DNA of 64,000 nt from Ptychodera flava (lineage: Eukaryota; Hemichordata; Enteropneusta; Ptychoderidae): NCBI RefSeq assembly GCF_041260155.1, contig NC_091947.1:26360115-26424114 (forward strand), given 5' to 3'. Of the stretch, positions 1 to 27,979 are shown one piece after another; within the stretch, counting starts at the first letter, position 1; each line of letters starts with the position of its first letter. A program made the translations under genes and the position numbers. The notes below the pieces were generated by a model. That model searched no databases. It saw only the letters and a program-made list of their open reading frames with translations, and was not told the origin of the DNA.

Positions 1-139
1 TGACAGAGAGACAATACATATTTCTTGAAATGACGTAAACTTTGTGATAAATATTTTACTCACAGCTCAACGATAAGTAGACATATGATCAATTAACACT
101 AAACATGTTAATATAAAACATTTATTTAAACATACTTAC

Positions 140-2391
140 CGGATCAACACAGTTGTTGACATCTTGTATTTTGTATCCTATTTCTTTCGCTGAAATTAAC
201 ACAATAGGAACGAGTATCAATAATTTAGCCACATAAGTTTCGGCGATTGGTGAAACTACATTGTTCGTGTTTGCAAGACTAGCTTGACACAGGTAGTATT
301 GAAAATTACAAAACAATACGGCGTCAACCGGGCATCGTACTGTGATGTCATACCATTTAACTCGCGCTTGTTTGCAATCTGATAGACTCTAAAGAGAACT
401 ATACGATCGCACTGGGCTAACTTTTGTCTCCTTTTCATCCAATGAACAGACACAAAATACAAAGACTCATGCGGCCTTTGCCCGTTGTGAATACTTCAAG
501 AGCATAATTATAAACATTACAAAATCATTCATCAGGGCATAAGATTCATCAAATTCGCCCTTGACTGAGGTACACCAATCGATTGGTTTGTCTTGTGTAT
601 TACCTGCTTCGATTATGGAGTCACTGTATTTGCTCACGGGTGAGTTGTCAGAGACCGAAAGTAATCCTCCTTTAGAATGATAATCTTTCTGAACAAGGTT
701 TTCACTGTAAATTTAAAAACGTTGAGATGAACTAAACAAACCTTAGACATTCTGATTTTGCAAAGAGCTTAAAGGGGAAGAGGCTGACCAACATTACCTT
801 TATATTTGATTGGTTCTTCAATTAATCCGACATTCTCTCAAACGAATGTATTGACTGTATATTTCCTATATATTTCTGTCTTGTATCGTTTTGCGTTTTG
901 TCTTTTTTCAATAAAGTTAACTGAGCGGCAATAAAGGCCCAATAGCTCAATACAATTGAAGCCATAGTAGCTGCGAATTTTATGCATTATTTCCATGATT
1001 TTGTTGTCAAACCAAAGCTGGTTCATGTAATGTGCTAACTGAGGGACTGCATAGATGTATCACTGATCGCTGATTTCGACCATGCCTACACGTTTTAACA
1101 GGTTAAATAATAGACGCCTGTCCCTCTCATAAAATGGCGCCCCAGGAAAAAGTACAAAAATGCAGTATTTCCTGCACATATACATCGTGATCATACAGGG
1201 AAAGTGCAAGATACCATTTACTTGAATGCACAACACACAATAGCTAACATTTTGTTGTTGTAATCTTTATTTTCTCTGTCACATGATTAGTGTTTAAAAA
1301 TGGCGGGAAATCGTTAAAACATTTGAATTTACATGTCACTTTCGACGCTTTTATATCCTTTAATGGGCCTTTTTCTTTGAAAATTCTTGGAAAACTGAAG
1401 ATATTTTGAGATCGGTCTATTATACATTCGCAGCTATTGTGGCTTTAAGCGGTTTTCAAAATACTTATTTATTAAATTTTCTATTGTCGTTGTCCGATAC
1501 AGTGCGGGGTACTCTTATCATACAGTTGGAAATCTTCAGCGTCAGTCACTACGATATACATCATTAAAATAATCTTGTAAATAAAATACTGTGTACTCGC
1601 ACTCACTTTGTATTTTTTTCCGATTTCAAAAAATACGGAAACACTTCGTCATAGCCCCATCCTTTGGCTCCAAGTCGTTCCCAGGAATCAAAGTCTTCTT
1701 TGCAACCTCTCACATACTGCATAGCATTGACACTGCTCGAACCTCCGAGAACCTCAGAGAGAAATTACGAGAACAAGTCCAGAGTAAAATCCTGAGTTTA
1801 TTAACTCTGATCTGAGAAGTGCTCTGATAAGGTACTCCAGCACAAAATTCGTATTCACCTTTATTTTACGTTGCCGTCAGGTTCCTTAACGAAGAAGCTG
1901 AGCACAACCATTGGATACATTGAAATACAAGAATGTACCTGTCGAAGTAGATTATCCTTTTTGGATCATGGGACAATATTGTTCTTGCGTTTGGGAGGAC
2001 TCTCAAGTGAGTGACACGGCTCATGGCTACGTTCCTAATTCGCTATTATGTATGCTCCCAGAACGTAAAATGAACGCAGAACATAGTTTTAATAATCAGT
2101 GAATGCTTGAATTTATGCATCGTTATAAAATTTACGTAGACAAATCAGCTATCTCGATAGCGCTGGCCAATTATAGTCGTTTATACCAGATATGGACTGA
2201 AAATGCTTACGTGTTTCAGTATATATTGCAGTTGTCTGTAAATTTAAACTTTTCTCACATGTCCTCGCTCACGTTTTCTCATTGAAATTACTATGATCAA
2301 CATCATGAACAATTTTCACAAGAAATTAATTCCAAAGGTATATAAATAATAAATAAATAAATAAGTAAGTAAACAAACAAACAAACAAATA

Positions 2392-2430
<39 letters not shown>

Positions 2431-4048
2431 AATATGTAATTAGATGAAATAAAAATACTAACTTTCTTTGACTGCTGTCATTCTATCACCAATTTATATA
2501 CTAAGTGTAATTGCCTTTGGTCAAGTCCTTCAAGGTATCTATGCCAAACCGTGAAAGTTCATTCGATATGCAAATTATGAATCAGCTGACACGAAAATGC
2601 TAAAATATCTTTCACTCAAACAACAAAGTTGCATCTTCAATATACATAGCAAGTCCATGAACATTTTTGAGTCATCTCGGTCTTCTGTCCCTAACAGTGG
2701 GAAAGTTAGTTAAATATGCAAATCATGAATCGGCTGAAGTAAAAATGCCAAATGACTTTCAATATTGTTGTATCATAGTATATTCTATGTACATGACAAG
2801 TTTCGTCAACTTCGGTCCAGTCAATCAAGATATATAACCCTAATTAGGAAAGTTTGTTAAATATGCCAAATAGAAATTGACTGACGTAAAAATGCTCCAT
2901 GACTTTCAGTAATATTACATCGTTACGTAGTATCTTCAATATACTTACTAAGTTTCGTCAAATTTGATCGTGTCAATTTTGATATATGTCCCTAATTAGG
3001 AAAGTTCATCAAATATGCAAATTAGCAATTCACTTTCATGGCACACCTTTATGTCTTTCATAGCATAAATCCTTCTGTGATTAACTTTTGTAGAAAATCT
3101 CACACAATTCTGTGCAGCCGGTCTCAATGTATATTTTTTGTAATCATTAATTATGCAAATGAGCATGAAATATGCAACCACACACACCACAAACTCACTA
3201 GTTCTTGCCATTCTCAAACAAAATCCATGAACCAAATTTGATCCAATAAGCCGTTCTTGAGATGCACATGGGCACACACGGACACACCCGTATCGCTGCG
3301 ACATTAGCTCATGTGTGTGAACACGTGAGCTAAAAATGGCGCATTCCCGACTGTTTTCGAAAGAACAGCGCAGCTACAGCTGCGCGGAATTGGGGTATAC
3401 AACCAGATAGGTGAACACAATAACACGGAGACAACGACCGTGGATGACCTCGACCTCATGATCAATTTTGATTTCGCCGTCGGCCTTTACAGGGAATCGA
3501 TTCAGGGTAAAACTTTCACATTTTACCAGAATTCCATGTTCTCACTTCTCAAGAATAAATTGTGAAAATGGCATTTAAAAACTGCCACAATATAACATAA
3601 GCGACTGTATTACCTTCCCTCTGTGCCAATTGGAGCGCTGGTCTTTCAAAGCAAGGCAGGCCTGTTTCTGTGGAACAGTCTGCAAAATGAGAGTGAATAT
3701 AAGTCGTTTTGTATAAAAGTCGAAAAGCTTTCTAGAAGCTTTGGATCATAAGGTGTTTTCATATGAAAAAATAAATCGGAAAAGCGATGACTTCGATTGC
3801 TATAGCTCTTGTACTTTCACTCCATAAATCCATTCACTCACCTGGTACAGCCAGTCAACCTCTGAATGTAAAACACACCTCTGGTGACCTGGAACGTGGA
3901 TTTCAGGTTTAGTGTCGTCCGGACCGGCCTCCAGGAGAAGAACACTGACTTTCTCGTCTTCTGTCAAACGGTGTGCCAGAACACAGCCTGCGCTGCCGGC
4001 GCCGATGATAATGTAATCATAAGTGTCTATTTCTTTGCTGGTAGCCAT
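140..4048 (-). CDS. GMC oxidoreductase (choline-dehydrogenase-like), copy A, 5' exons only
   Basis: FAD-dependent alcohol/choline-type dehydrogenase of the GMC family; the substrate cannot be read from sequence. Coding exons, 5' to 3' on the minus strand: 3842-4048, 3614-3679, 1607-1752, 604-704, 140-189; all have GT-AG borders and the 190 codons stay in frame. Exon 1 (69 aa, from the ATG at 4048) holds the FAD-binding Rossmann start [18 protein letters not shown] (residues 11-28) and the acidic strand end LLLEAGPDD. Exon 3 opens with GGSSSVN, the GMC signature 1. The chosen Met matches the Met of copies B and C; an upstream in-frame Met exists at 4114. Exons 6 onward, including the catalytic His, lie beyond the left edge. 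It is more diverged from B and C than they are from each other (for example [12 protein letters not shown] against [12 protein letters not shown]). No mitochondrial presequence is evident. Family assignment is firm; function beyond that is inference. Confidence 0.9.
2330..2440. repeat. AT-rich simple repeat (AAATA/AATC)n
   Basis: A run of imperfect tetranucleotides passes from AAATA-type to AAAC-type to AATC-type units. It lies in the intron between exons 2 and 3 of copy A. No coding signal is seen. Confidence 0.85.
2555..3030. repeat. Tandem repeat, period about 150 bp, three to four units
   Basis: Units begin near 2565, 2712, 2857 and 3011 with the motif ATATGCAAAT. Each continues with a GAATCRGCTGA-like block, AAAATGC, GACTTTCA, a TTCAATATAC block, AAGTTTCGTCAA and CCCTAATTAGGAAAGTT. 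Units are imperfect, so the array is old. It lies inside the copy A intron, next to the hairpin-ended repeat at 3225-3345, and may be an internal array of that element. Confidence 0.7.
3225..3345 (+). repeat. Dispersed repeat ending in a hairpin, copy 1
   Basis: The segment TTTGATCCAATAAGCCGTTC...TCGCTGCGACATTAGCTCA...ACACGTGAGCTAAAAA recurs at 10505-10650. The last 30 bases fold: TTAGCTCA pairs with TGAGCTAA. The family is unassigned. The end hairpin followed by CTAA recalls Helitron 3' ends but is not enough to call one. Confidence 0.55.
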
Positions 4049-6290
4049 GACCAATGCACGCGCAAACGGCCCTTTTGTAGTGTGCTTTAACAGCAGCAAT
4101 CTGTTGTAAGGCACTAGGTGACCTCTTGTTCTGACCAGTGACCTAATTTGTTGAGTTATGTCTGCTGGAATGCAGTGAATGGGAGCGTGAGGTCTCGTTT
4201 CAGGGTCAACCTTTTACCTTACAACGAGGTCGATTGCCACAGTACTAGAGATTTGCCATAATTCATCATGATTTGTACCGTCACAGATTCCTCCGTGAAG
4301 TCTACCATGTCCCCCATGTGAAGACAAATTCCTGGACTAGTTGTAAAAATTCTGAAAACGTACTGTAAAGGAAGCATTCTTCTCGGCACCATTTTACAAT
4401 TGGTATCCACAAACTGATGACGTCAAATCGCTGTGCGCAAAGCGCAGATGCCTTGTAATTATGGCACTGTGTGTTGTGTACGGCGATTTGAAGTCATCAG
4501 TTTGTGGCTATACCACTTGTAAAATTGTGCCTTCTTCTCAATTCCCATTTAAAAAAAATAGAAAAGTATGCTTGATTTATTTATTTATTTATTTAGAGAG
4601 AGGATACATGCTTGAAGCATTTCTGTAAAGTTTTCCACTGATGTGTCCTCAGCCATACAGAATAACGTGATTCAAAGTAGGAAACTAGTTGCACCTGTTT
4701 TATGAAACAAAAGCATATTGAGTTTCTCCAAATAGAAAAGACAAAGAAATTTTCATGCTGACTTTTCTCAGAGAATGACCCTTTCAGCTGGTGATAACGT
4801 GTTTCCCAAAAGTAAAGAATTTGTAGTACCTGCTGATAGGACTTCTACGGGTATTTAATGGCTTCTTGAAATTTTTACTGAAATATCTCAACGTACTTTA
4901 AACAAATACAATTAGTGAATTATCTTGACACCTCACATTATTGCTTTTATGCAGAACTGAAAAGGTTATAAGAAACCTAACGTAGTTGGTGCAAATCAAA
5001 CAGAATTGTACTGTGGTTTGGAGAACAGTAATATACATATTGGGTATTTTCAAGCACTCAGTGTTTGTGCCATGCATCACTGTAAGAAAACTTCCCTGAG
5101 TACACTCTTTGATGAAAATAACACTATTTTGGTGTATTCATCCATTTTCCTTACGGAGCTTTAATTCCATATGAGGATGTCTTAATCCCCGCCACTGGTC
5201 TCCTAATGTCCAGGACGGACAGCTGATGACGCCGTTTTTCTTCTTTCGTTGACGAGTTTACTGGTAATGAATTAGTTAGGCTAAAGTACGACTGAAGTAT
5301 ATCGGCCCGCGTGGAGGTCAATATCTTGATAATATTGCACGGTACGGGTGTATATCATCCTGCCTAAAACTTCACTTAATAAACAACATCAGCGATCTTG
5401 GTATCGCTGAAATGACTTTCCTACACTTCAGTGTAGGATACAATCACTAAGCTAAAGTAGGCCTTCGTCTTCCTTTCTCCACCAGTCTTGACACTCTCCG
5501 TATGTAAATGACTATCCAGTGGTACCAAATTCGAATGAAAGTGACTCTACAAAACCAGACATTACATGAATACAATTCATATAGCCACTTTAATTTGGTT
5601 ATTCACTATTTCTCACCTGGTGTATTTTCGCATCTGTTAGCCGAAATACTCGGGGTACCAGAATCGATTGATCACTTTGTCACTTCACAAGTATAAGCCT
5701 CACAGTTATAGTATTGAAACAATTAGACACTTCACAACAATGAAAAGGTCTGGGCCACGCTGCCTGACTTACTTCCCATCCAGCATCTGAATATTGCACT
5801 GTTGCGGTGCAATACATGGTAGATATTGCACTGGTGTGGGCGTTATCATAATACTGTACTGTTAGTTCAATCGTACATATCCTCGAGAAAAATAAGTCCT
5901 AGACTCCCTAGTGTTATACGTCAGCTGACTTTCAAACCTTGACCATGTGACGAGTCAGCTCCATTTAAATTACTTTCACGAATATGAAACTTGTACATCG
6001 ACATAATAGAACGGAAAACACTTTAATTTGTTACGGAAAGTTTAAATTCTTTCTAAATCAACTTTGATACGTCAAAATACGAAACATGAAAATCATTTCG
6101 AGATGGTTTCTTAATTATGTGTCAAAGTAACTCACTTAAAACCGCCTATAAACCACACGAACCAACTGACTGACCAAAGTCTTTCACTTGATTTTGTGTC
6201 TTTAAAAATCTACTTTGTCAATAGTCATTGAGGACTTCACGTCGGAATGTGAACAATGTGTTAAAATGCGTCCCCAGAGAAATAAACAAA
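4049..6290. other. Intergenic region between copies A and B
   Basis: It contains the 5' flank of copy A (an AAGGTCA-like block is weakly recognisable near 4220), the MITE at 4377-4539 and a short (TTTA)n tract at about 4573-4595. I see no exon-like segments elsewhere. Confidence 0.5.
4377..4539. mobile_element. 147-bp MITE with 8-bp target-site duplication
   Basis: The element at 4385-4531 is nearly palindromic. Its ends are GGCACCATTTTACAA and TTGTAAAATTGTGCC, and the arms run about 48 bp inward (ACAAACTGATGACGTC pairs with GAAGTCATCAGTTTGT). It is flanked on both sides by TTCTTCTC (4377-4384 and 4532-4539). An 8-bp TSD fits hAT or Merlin-type transposases; the exact superfamily is inference. 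Confidence 0.85.
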
Positions 6291-6569
6291 AAATGTTTCC
6301 CTATGACTTGATTCAAACTGTCCAGCACAGCATGAATTAAAGGCTATTGCACGATTTGGACATATGAACAAACTTTGAAAAGAAGTTGCGCTATCTTTTT
6401 TCCAAATAATCACTATCGGAAAGGAAAGTGTGAGATAAGCAATGACCAACTTCTCTGTCTATAAGGGTCCGTCAGTAATTATTTTCACGTTGATTAAGTG
6501 ACGACTTGTACGTACATCTGATTAATCAGAAAACAGAAGAATTTTAAATTTTGAAAAACTACAATAACT

Positions 6570-23635
<17,066 letters not shown>

Positions 23636-23710
23636 GTTGTGAGCAACTGTTTGCATGGGTGTTCGTTCAAAGGTCAGGCATTGGCAACCGATGACGCACT
23701 GGCACTGTAA

Positions 23711-23746
23711 ACACTGCGACCTTTGATAATGACAGCAAGGTCAATT
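23711..23746 (-). promoter_or_regulatory. Conserved 5'-flank block with AAGGTCA half-site (copy B)
   Basis: About 100 nt upstream of the copy B ATG lies CACTGCGACCTTTGATAATG followed by ACAGCAAGGTCAATT. Copy C has the same block at 46704-46740. AAGGTCA is a nuclear-receptor half-site (ERR/NR5A-like). Conservation may only reflect recent duplication, so a regulatory role is a guess. Confidence 0.25.
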
Positions 23747-24489
23747 GTCTTGCAGTGACTGAACGTTTTTGTCCGTCTGACCTGGCAGCTGTATGTACGC
23801 TTATTGTTGGATGGTTCAGTGACGACTGACCCTTTGTCTCATACTTCGGTATATCTTGACAAGCTGTGTAAGCTAAGACACACAGAACAGTGCAAAGTTC
23901 ATGACATCTAGCTTGACACGTGATGCATCATTCTTTTTATAAAATTGACAGTTGAGTAGCCCACCAGTCAAAATTCTAACGTGAATGATTATTTCGGAAA
24001 GCCATCAACTCTTTTCTAGAAAAGTGGTCGACAAATATGCAATTACTCATGCAGTTGATTACGATAACTCCGTTGACTATTCACAGCAACTAAGGGAGTG
24101 TATTGTGTGTAATCTAATGATAACGGTAATAGATTCAGCTAACCAACTGGATAATAGCTTCCGAGATGCTGCACATTAGCCCCGATCACTTTTTTATAAT
24201 GCCGAGTTCATATTAATAATATATGATCATCTAACGTTTAGTGTAAGTTGACCTCAGTATGGTTTACGTGTGAATGAAATCCACAGGAGCTATTTAAGTC
24301 TGATCATCAGTTTGCATTGATGAGCTGTTTACAGTTATGTGTTGAATAGTAAGTGCATTTAGTTTATAACCACTCTACCATACCTGTGGTTGCCCTGACA
24401 GTAGCGTCAAATGAATTAACGACATTTGGTTATTGTCTCTGGATGAAAGTTTAGAACTTATAACCTGAATCAGAAATCGATGGCATGAT

Positions 24490-25045
24490 TATCTACCCCA
24501 CATTATAATTATACACGTGCGTCTATAACCTATGGAGTTTCGTCATACCGTAAGTTTAGGTATCAGAGGGCGCGGAGTCCAATAACCTCGACGCAAAGTA
24601 CAATAGCTTACGGTGTTATTGGACATTATTTGACCTTTGACCTCAAAATACCTTTACGTCAACGCGGGGAAAAGGAGGGATGGTTTTAAATTTTTAATAA
24701 AGAATATACTTCTAAACATTCAGTACTTCACGAAGTTAATAGTGGTCAAATCTAAACCTATGAACTGCGCTGCGCTGGTTGGAATTTCCTCCTGAGCGCT
24801 CAGTGGGACCGAGATTGCTCAGTGCAGTTCGTGACGGGCATTTTCAAAAAGTGCTTTAATTTTGACTCTTTCCCGGTAAAATTTGAATAAAAAGGGTACA
24901 TAATAATAAGGTTATTCACAAAATACCGGGATTTATGTCCTCGTAAATCGCTTTTTATCCTCGAAGCTACGCGTCTCAGACAATACCTCTGCTGCACGAT
25001 GCACTCGAACATAAATCCCGGTATAACCTTATGTTATTCCCTAAT
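24490..25045. mobile_element. Copy-B-specific insertion containing palindromic MITE
   Basis: B and C flanks align on either side (AACTTATAACCTGAATCAGAAAT on the left, AATATTTTTCTT on the right), but this stretch of about 550 bp is missing from C near 47440. Its right end (24897-25036) is a palindrome: AAGGTTATTCAC, ATACCGGGATTTATGT and their inverse. The left end holds a weaker inverted repeat around 24540-24615 (TACCGTAAG / CTTACGGT). No coding content is seen. Confidence 0.6.
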
Positions 25046-25929
25046 ATTTTTCTTCGCTCAGCGAGCAGAAATATGACATTGTCACCACTTGTCTTTGACT
25101 CATGGTGATACGGACATTACACCATTAGTATTTTCCAAGCTGAACGAAGAATAATATACTTATCACGTGCACAGGCCAAGGGTTATTTTTGCAAAATCAA
25201 TGTAATTTTCTTACGCGATTCCATCTTTGAATTTTAATTTTTGGACTACTTATGGAATAAAATCAATACGCCGCGGGCATAGTCAATCGTATCGAATAGT
25301 CGATAGCGTGGGCGAGGAGAGCGGGGAACGTTTTACTGTCGTACATATGCTGTCAGGGCAATGTCGCAATCGCTCGGCTTCAAAATACCACTCGCGAAGC
25401 AAATTTTAAAGATAGCAAAGACTTAGACATTTGCCTAAGAAATTCATCGCATTTTTCTCTGAAAAGTTGGGTTAAACACTGAATCAAGGCGTTCAAAATG
25501 TCAGCCCTATCCTTGTCACAATCATTGAGTTTGAGTCAGATTATTATTATTTTTTCTTTTGCAAAAGTAATAGGGATAGCAACATTGTGGGCCTAAAGTC
25601 GTCATTTTATTTCATTTTAAGACTTTCCAAAACCGGAAGCCAAGTTTACACTTACAATATCCGGTAACGGGATATACATATTGTAACGACATTTTACAAA
25701 ACAGATTTTCATTTGAACAATTTTCTCTGACCTCTTATATGTTCTTCTGATAACATTATATATTTGTGTATTGCTATCAATGAGGTAATAAATTTATTTG
25801 TTGTGTATTAGTATTTAGGTCGATGAGTTTGTCCATAGAAAATTCCCGGCTGTCATTATTCGATCAATATTTTTTCTCCAAAACACTTAACTGTTGTTGA
25901 AGTTTATATCGCTATCGTTCTGTTTTTCT

Positions 25930-26380
25930 GAATGCCAATTACTCGACACTTTCTTTCGTACGAAGATAACTCTGATTCAAGAAAACAAAGGCCAGACGTG
26001 TTCCCATAATGAAGATGGTTGTGAGACTCACTGTGATTGGTACAATGTAGAATTCGTTATCTTTTGACTGCACCAACCATGATATAGTGATCAGTCCTAC
26101 ATACACAAGCAAAGAAATTGCATGCGGTTCTGGACAAGGCAAAATGTTTAGGGAGATTTCCTTTTGACAACAACCACCTTTGAATTTGCAGGAATGCCTC
26201 CATGGCAAATCAACCCAAACTGGCCAGCAAGTACTGTATGGTAGGACCCGCACCGCTTCGTTCATTTAGATCAATGCTCTACTTTTTACCTCTGGGAGCC
26301 AGCTGAACAACCACACGTTGAAACACATGTAACCAGCAAATGGTAGAATTCTCGTGAATGTTGGCAATTTCTCGTTTTGG
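25930..26380 (-). pseudogene. Truncated 3' copy of the polytopic membrane-protein gene
   Basis: It is homologous to 48308-48760, the last roughly 150 codons of the gene at 48290-53191. Shared parts include MNEAVR, SLLVYVGL and ISWLVQS, with internal frame disruptions. Homology stops abruptly near 26375, after GGCAATTTCT, in the middle of the parent exon. The flank at 25045-25930 also matches 47450-48290. It is the edge of the tandem duplication rather than a retrocopy, because flanking intergenic DNA came along. Its final helix (FYIVPITVSLTTIFIMG) is in frame here, unlike in the parent. Confidence 0.8.
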
Positions 26381-27430
26381 GGTCAGACTTCACCCTACAA
26401 CCACAGGCAAATTATGAGTGAATAGTCTAAAAATATGACATCATTTTCGAAATTATTAAAAATAATAAATCTTAATTATGAAATAATGATATCACTAAAA
26501 CGTAGCTGGTATTTAATATCCGGGTTGAGCTTCCTTTCTGCGGAGCAACACTCGATAAAGTCGCTGTACGTGACATGAGTTATGTGTGGTGACCGGCCGA
26601 GGCCGGGTGTCCATAACTATAAAAAAGGGAAGGTTGCCACACAGACAGGCTACTCTACACGGCTTTTAAAACATTCTGTTTTACACGCTTCTACCTTTTA
26701 AATCGCTGTATCTCCGCTGCATCAAATCTGCATTGTTTGGCCCTTTATAATTGTCACCTTATAAACTTTCGCTATTATAGTTTCTCAAACGCTTGACCCC
26801 TGTTCATAGGGACATCCTGAAATCTCAGCTTGAGTCCGATGCCGTTGATTTACTAGCATAAATCATATAGGCTAACATTGAAGAATGTTCAACCAATGGA
26901 CGCTCAGCAACCTCTGCCTGATGATCCTAATGGCTGTAAGCAGAGGACTCAAACTACCACTTAAGAACGCCTAAACGGATTCAAGTTAGATTTGGTAGCC
27001 AGGTACCATATGCTAATGGAAAGACCTGATTAGATTTTGGTTGCAAATTAATGAAGTTATGAAATATCATTTTTTCGTTGTACGGTTTCCTATGGAAACA
27101 ATAATGACAGTGTCGACATATATCAAGAAATACTGCAAAATATTTCATGAAACTTTTCACCGATGACAATCTCTGAACATTATGATGACATTGTGAGTGG
27201 CATGTTAATTATCTGCTTATTTGCAAATTTCATGAACTTTTGTAATTAGTGATATAACTCCGAAATTCCTGCACTACTGTGCGAAAGATGACGTTGCAAA
27301 CATGTGGCAAAAGTTAAATTTACACATTTACACACAACTGTAATATATAATGAAACACATGAGCATTTTCAGTTCATATCTGGTCAAGTATGTGTCGTGC
27401 ATCTATGTAAGAAATCTTGCCCGAGTACAG
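26381..27430. other. Intergenic, nothing recognised
   Basis: The segment lies between the duplication edge and the palindromic element. It is AT-rich, without convincing exons, TIRs or simple repeats. Confidence 0.4.
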
Positions 27431-27433
27431 TAT

Positions 27434-27604
27434 ACACATATTGACTGGCCATGAGGGCAACAGCATACCCGAGGGAATGTGAGTCACCCCCAAAAACAGA
27501 TTGTTTTCCTAGGCCGAAGGGAAACAGTCTTTTTTTGGGTGACTCACAGGCCCGAGGGGTTAAAAACGTATGCTGTTGCCCTCACGGCCAGTCAATATGT
27601 GTTT
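27434..27604. mobile_element. Palindromic foldback element, about 170 bp
   Basis: The outer arms read CACATATTGACTGGCC, GAGGGCAACAGCATAC and GTGAGTCACCC and recur in inverse order on the right. The centre (TGTTTTCCTAGGCCGAAGGGAAACA-like) also folds, so nearly the whole segment is one hairpin. No target-site duplication is clear beyond a TATA-like flank. It is probably a non-autonomous DNA element. Confidence 0.75.
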
Positions 27605-27979
27605 ATAACACACCTCACCCGCAGTCATGCATAGGAACGTACCATACACAATAAAACTTGTCGCATGTAATATGCTGGAGTGGTTCGGCAAGAAAAAGTT
27701 TTTTCCCGGCAGGATCGCAATACTTCTTCAAAACGTTCAATGCACCTTTGATTATCGTTTTCGTCCGTTTCGAGTCCTTGTTGGAAACCAAAGCTTTCGG
27801 TTTTCTTCAGAAAGTAGGATAAACCTAGAAATTTATCGACTATCGTTTTGATCGGCCGCAGACGACATCTTTGTTTACATTTCGGTTCTCGCATGCGCCA
27901 ATAACGTTTTGATGTCAGCGGGCATCATTTTTCGGAACTGAGATATGTGCTATCCGCAGGCAAGGGCCAATTCAAGATG

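Noticed and set aside
2555-3030. Tandem repeats considered as a CRISPR-like array
   Set aside because: Units of about 150 bp are imperfect along their whole length, without a short conserved repeat and variable spacers, and the DNA is clearly animal.
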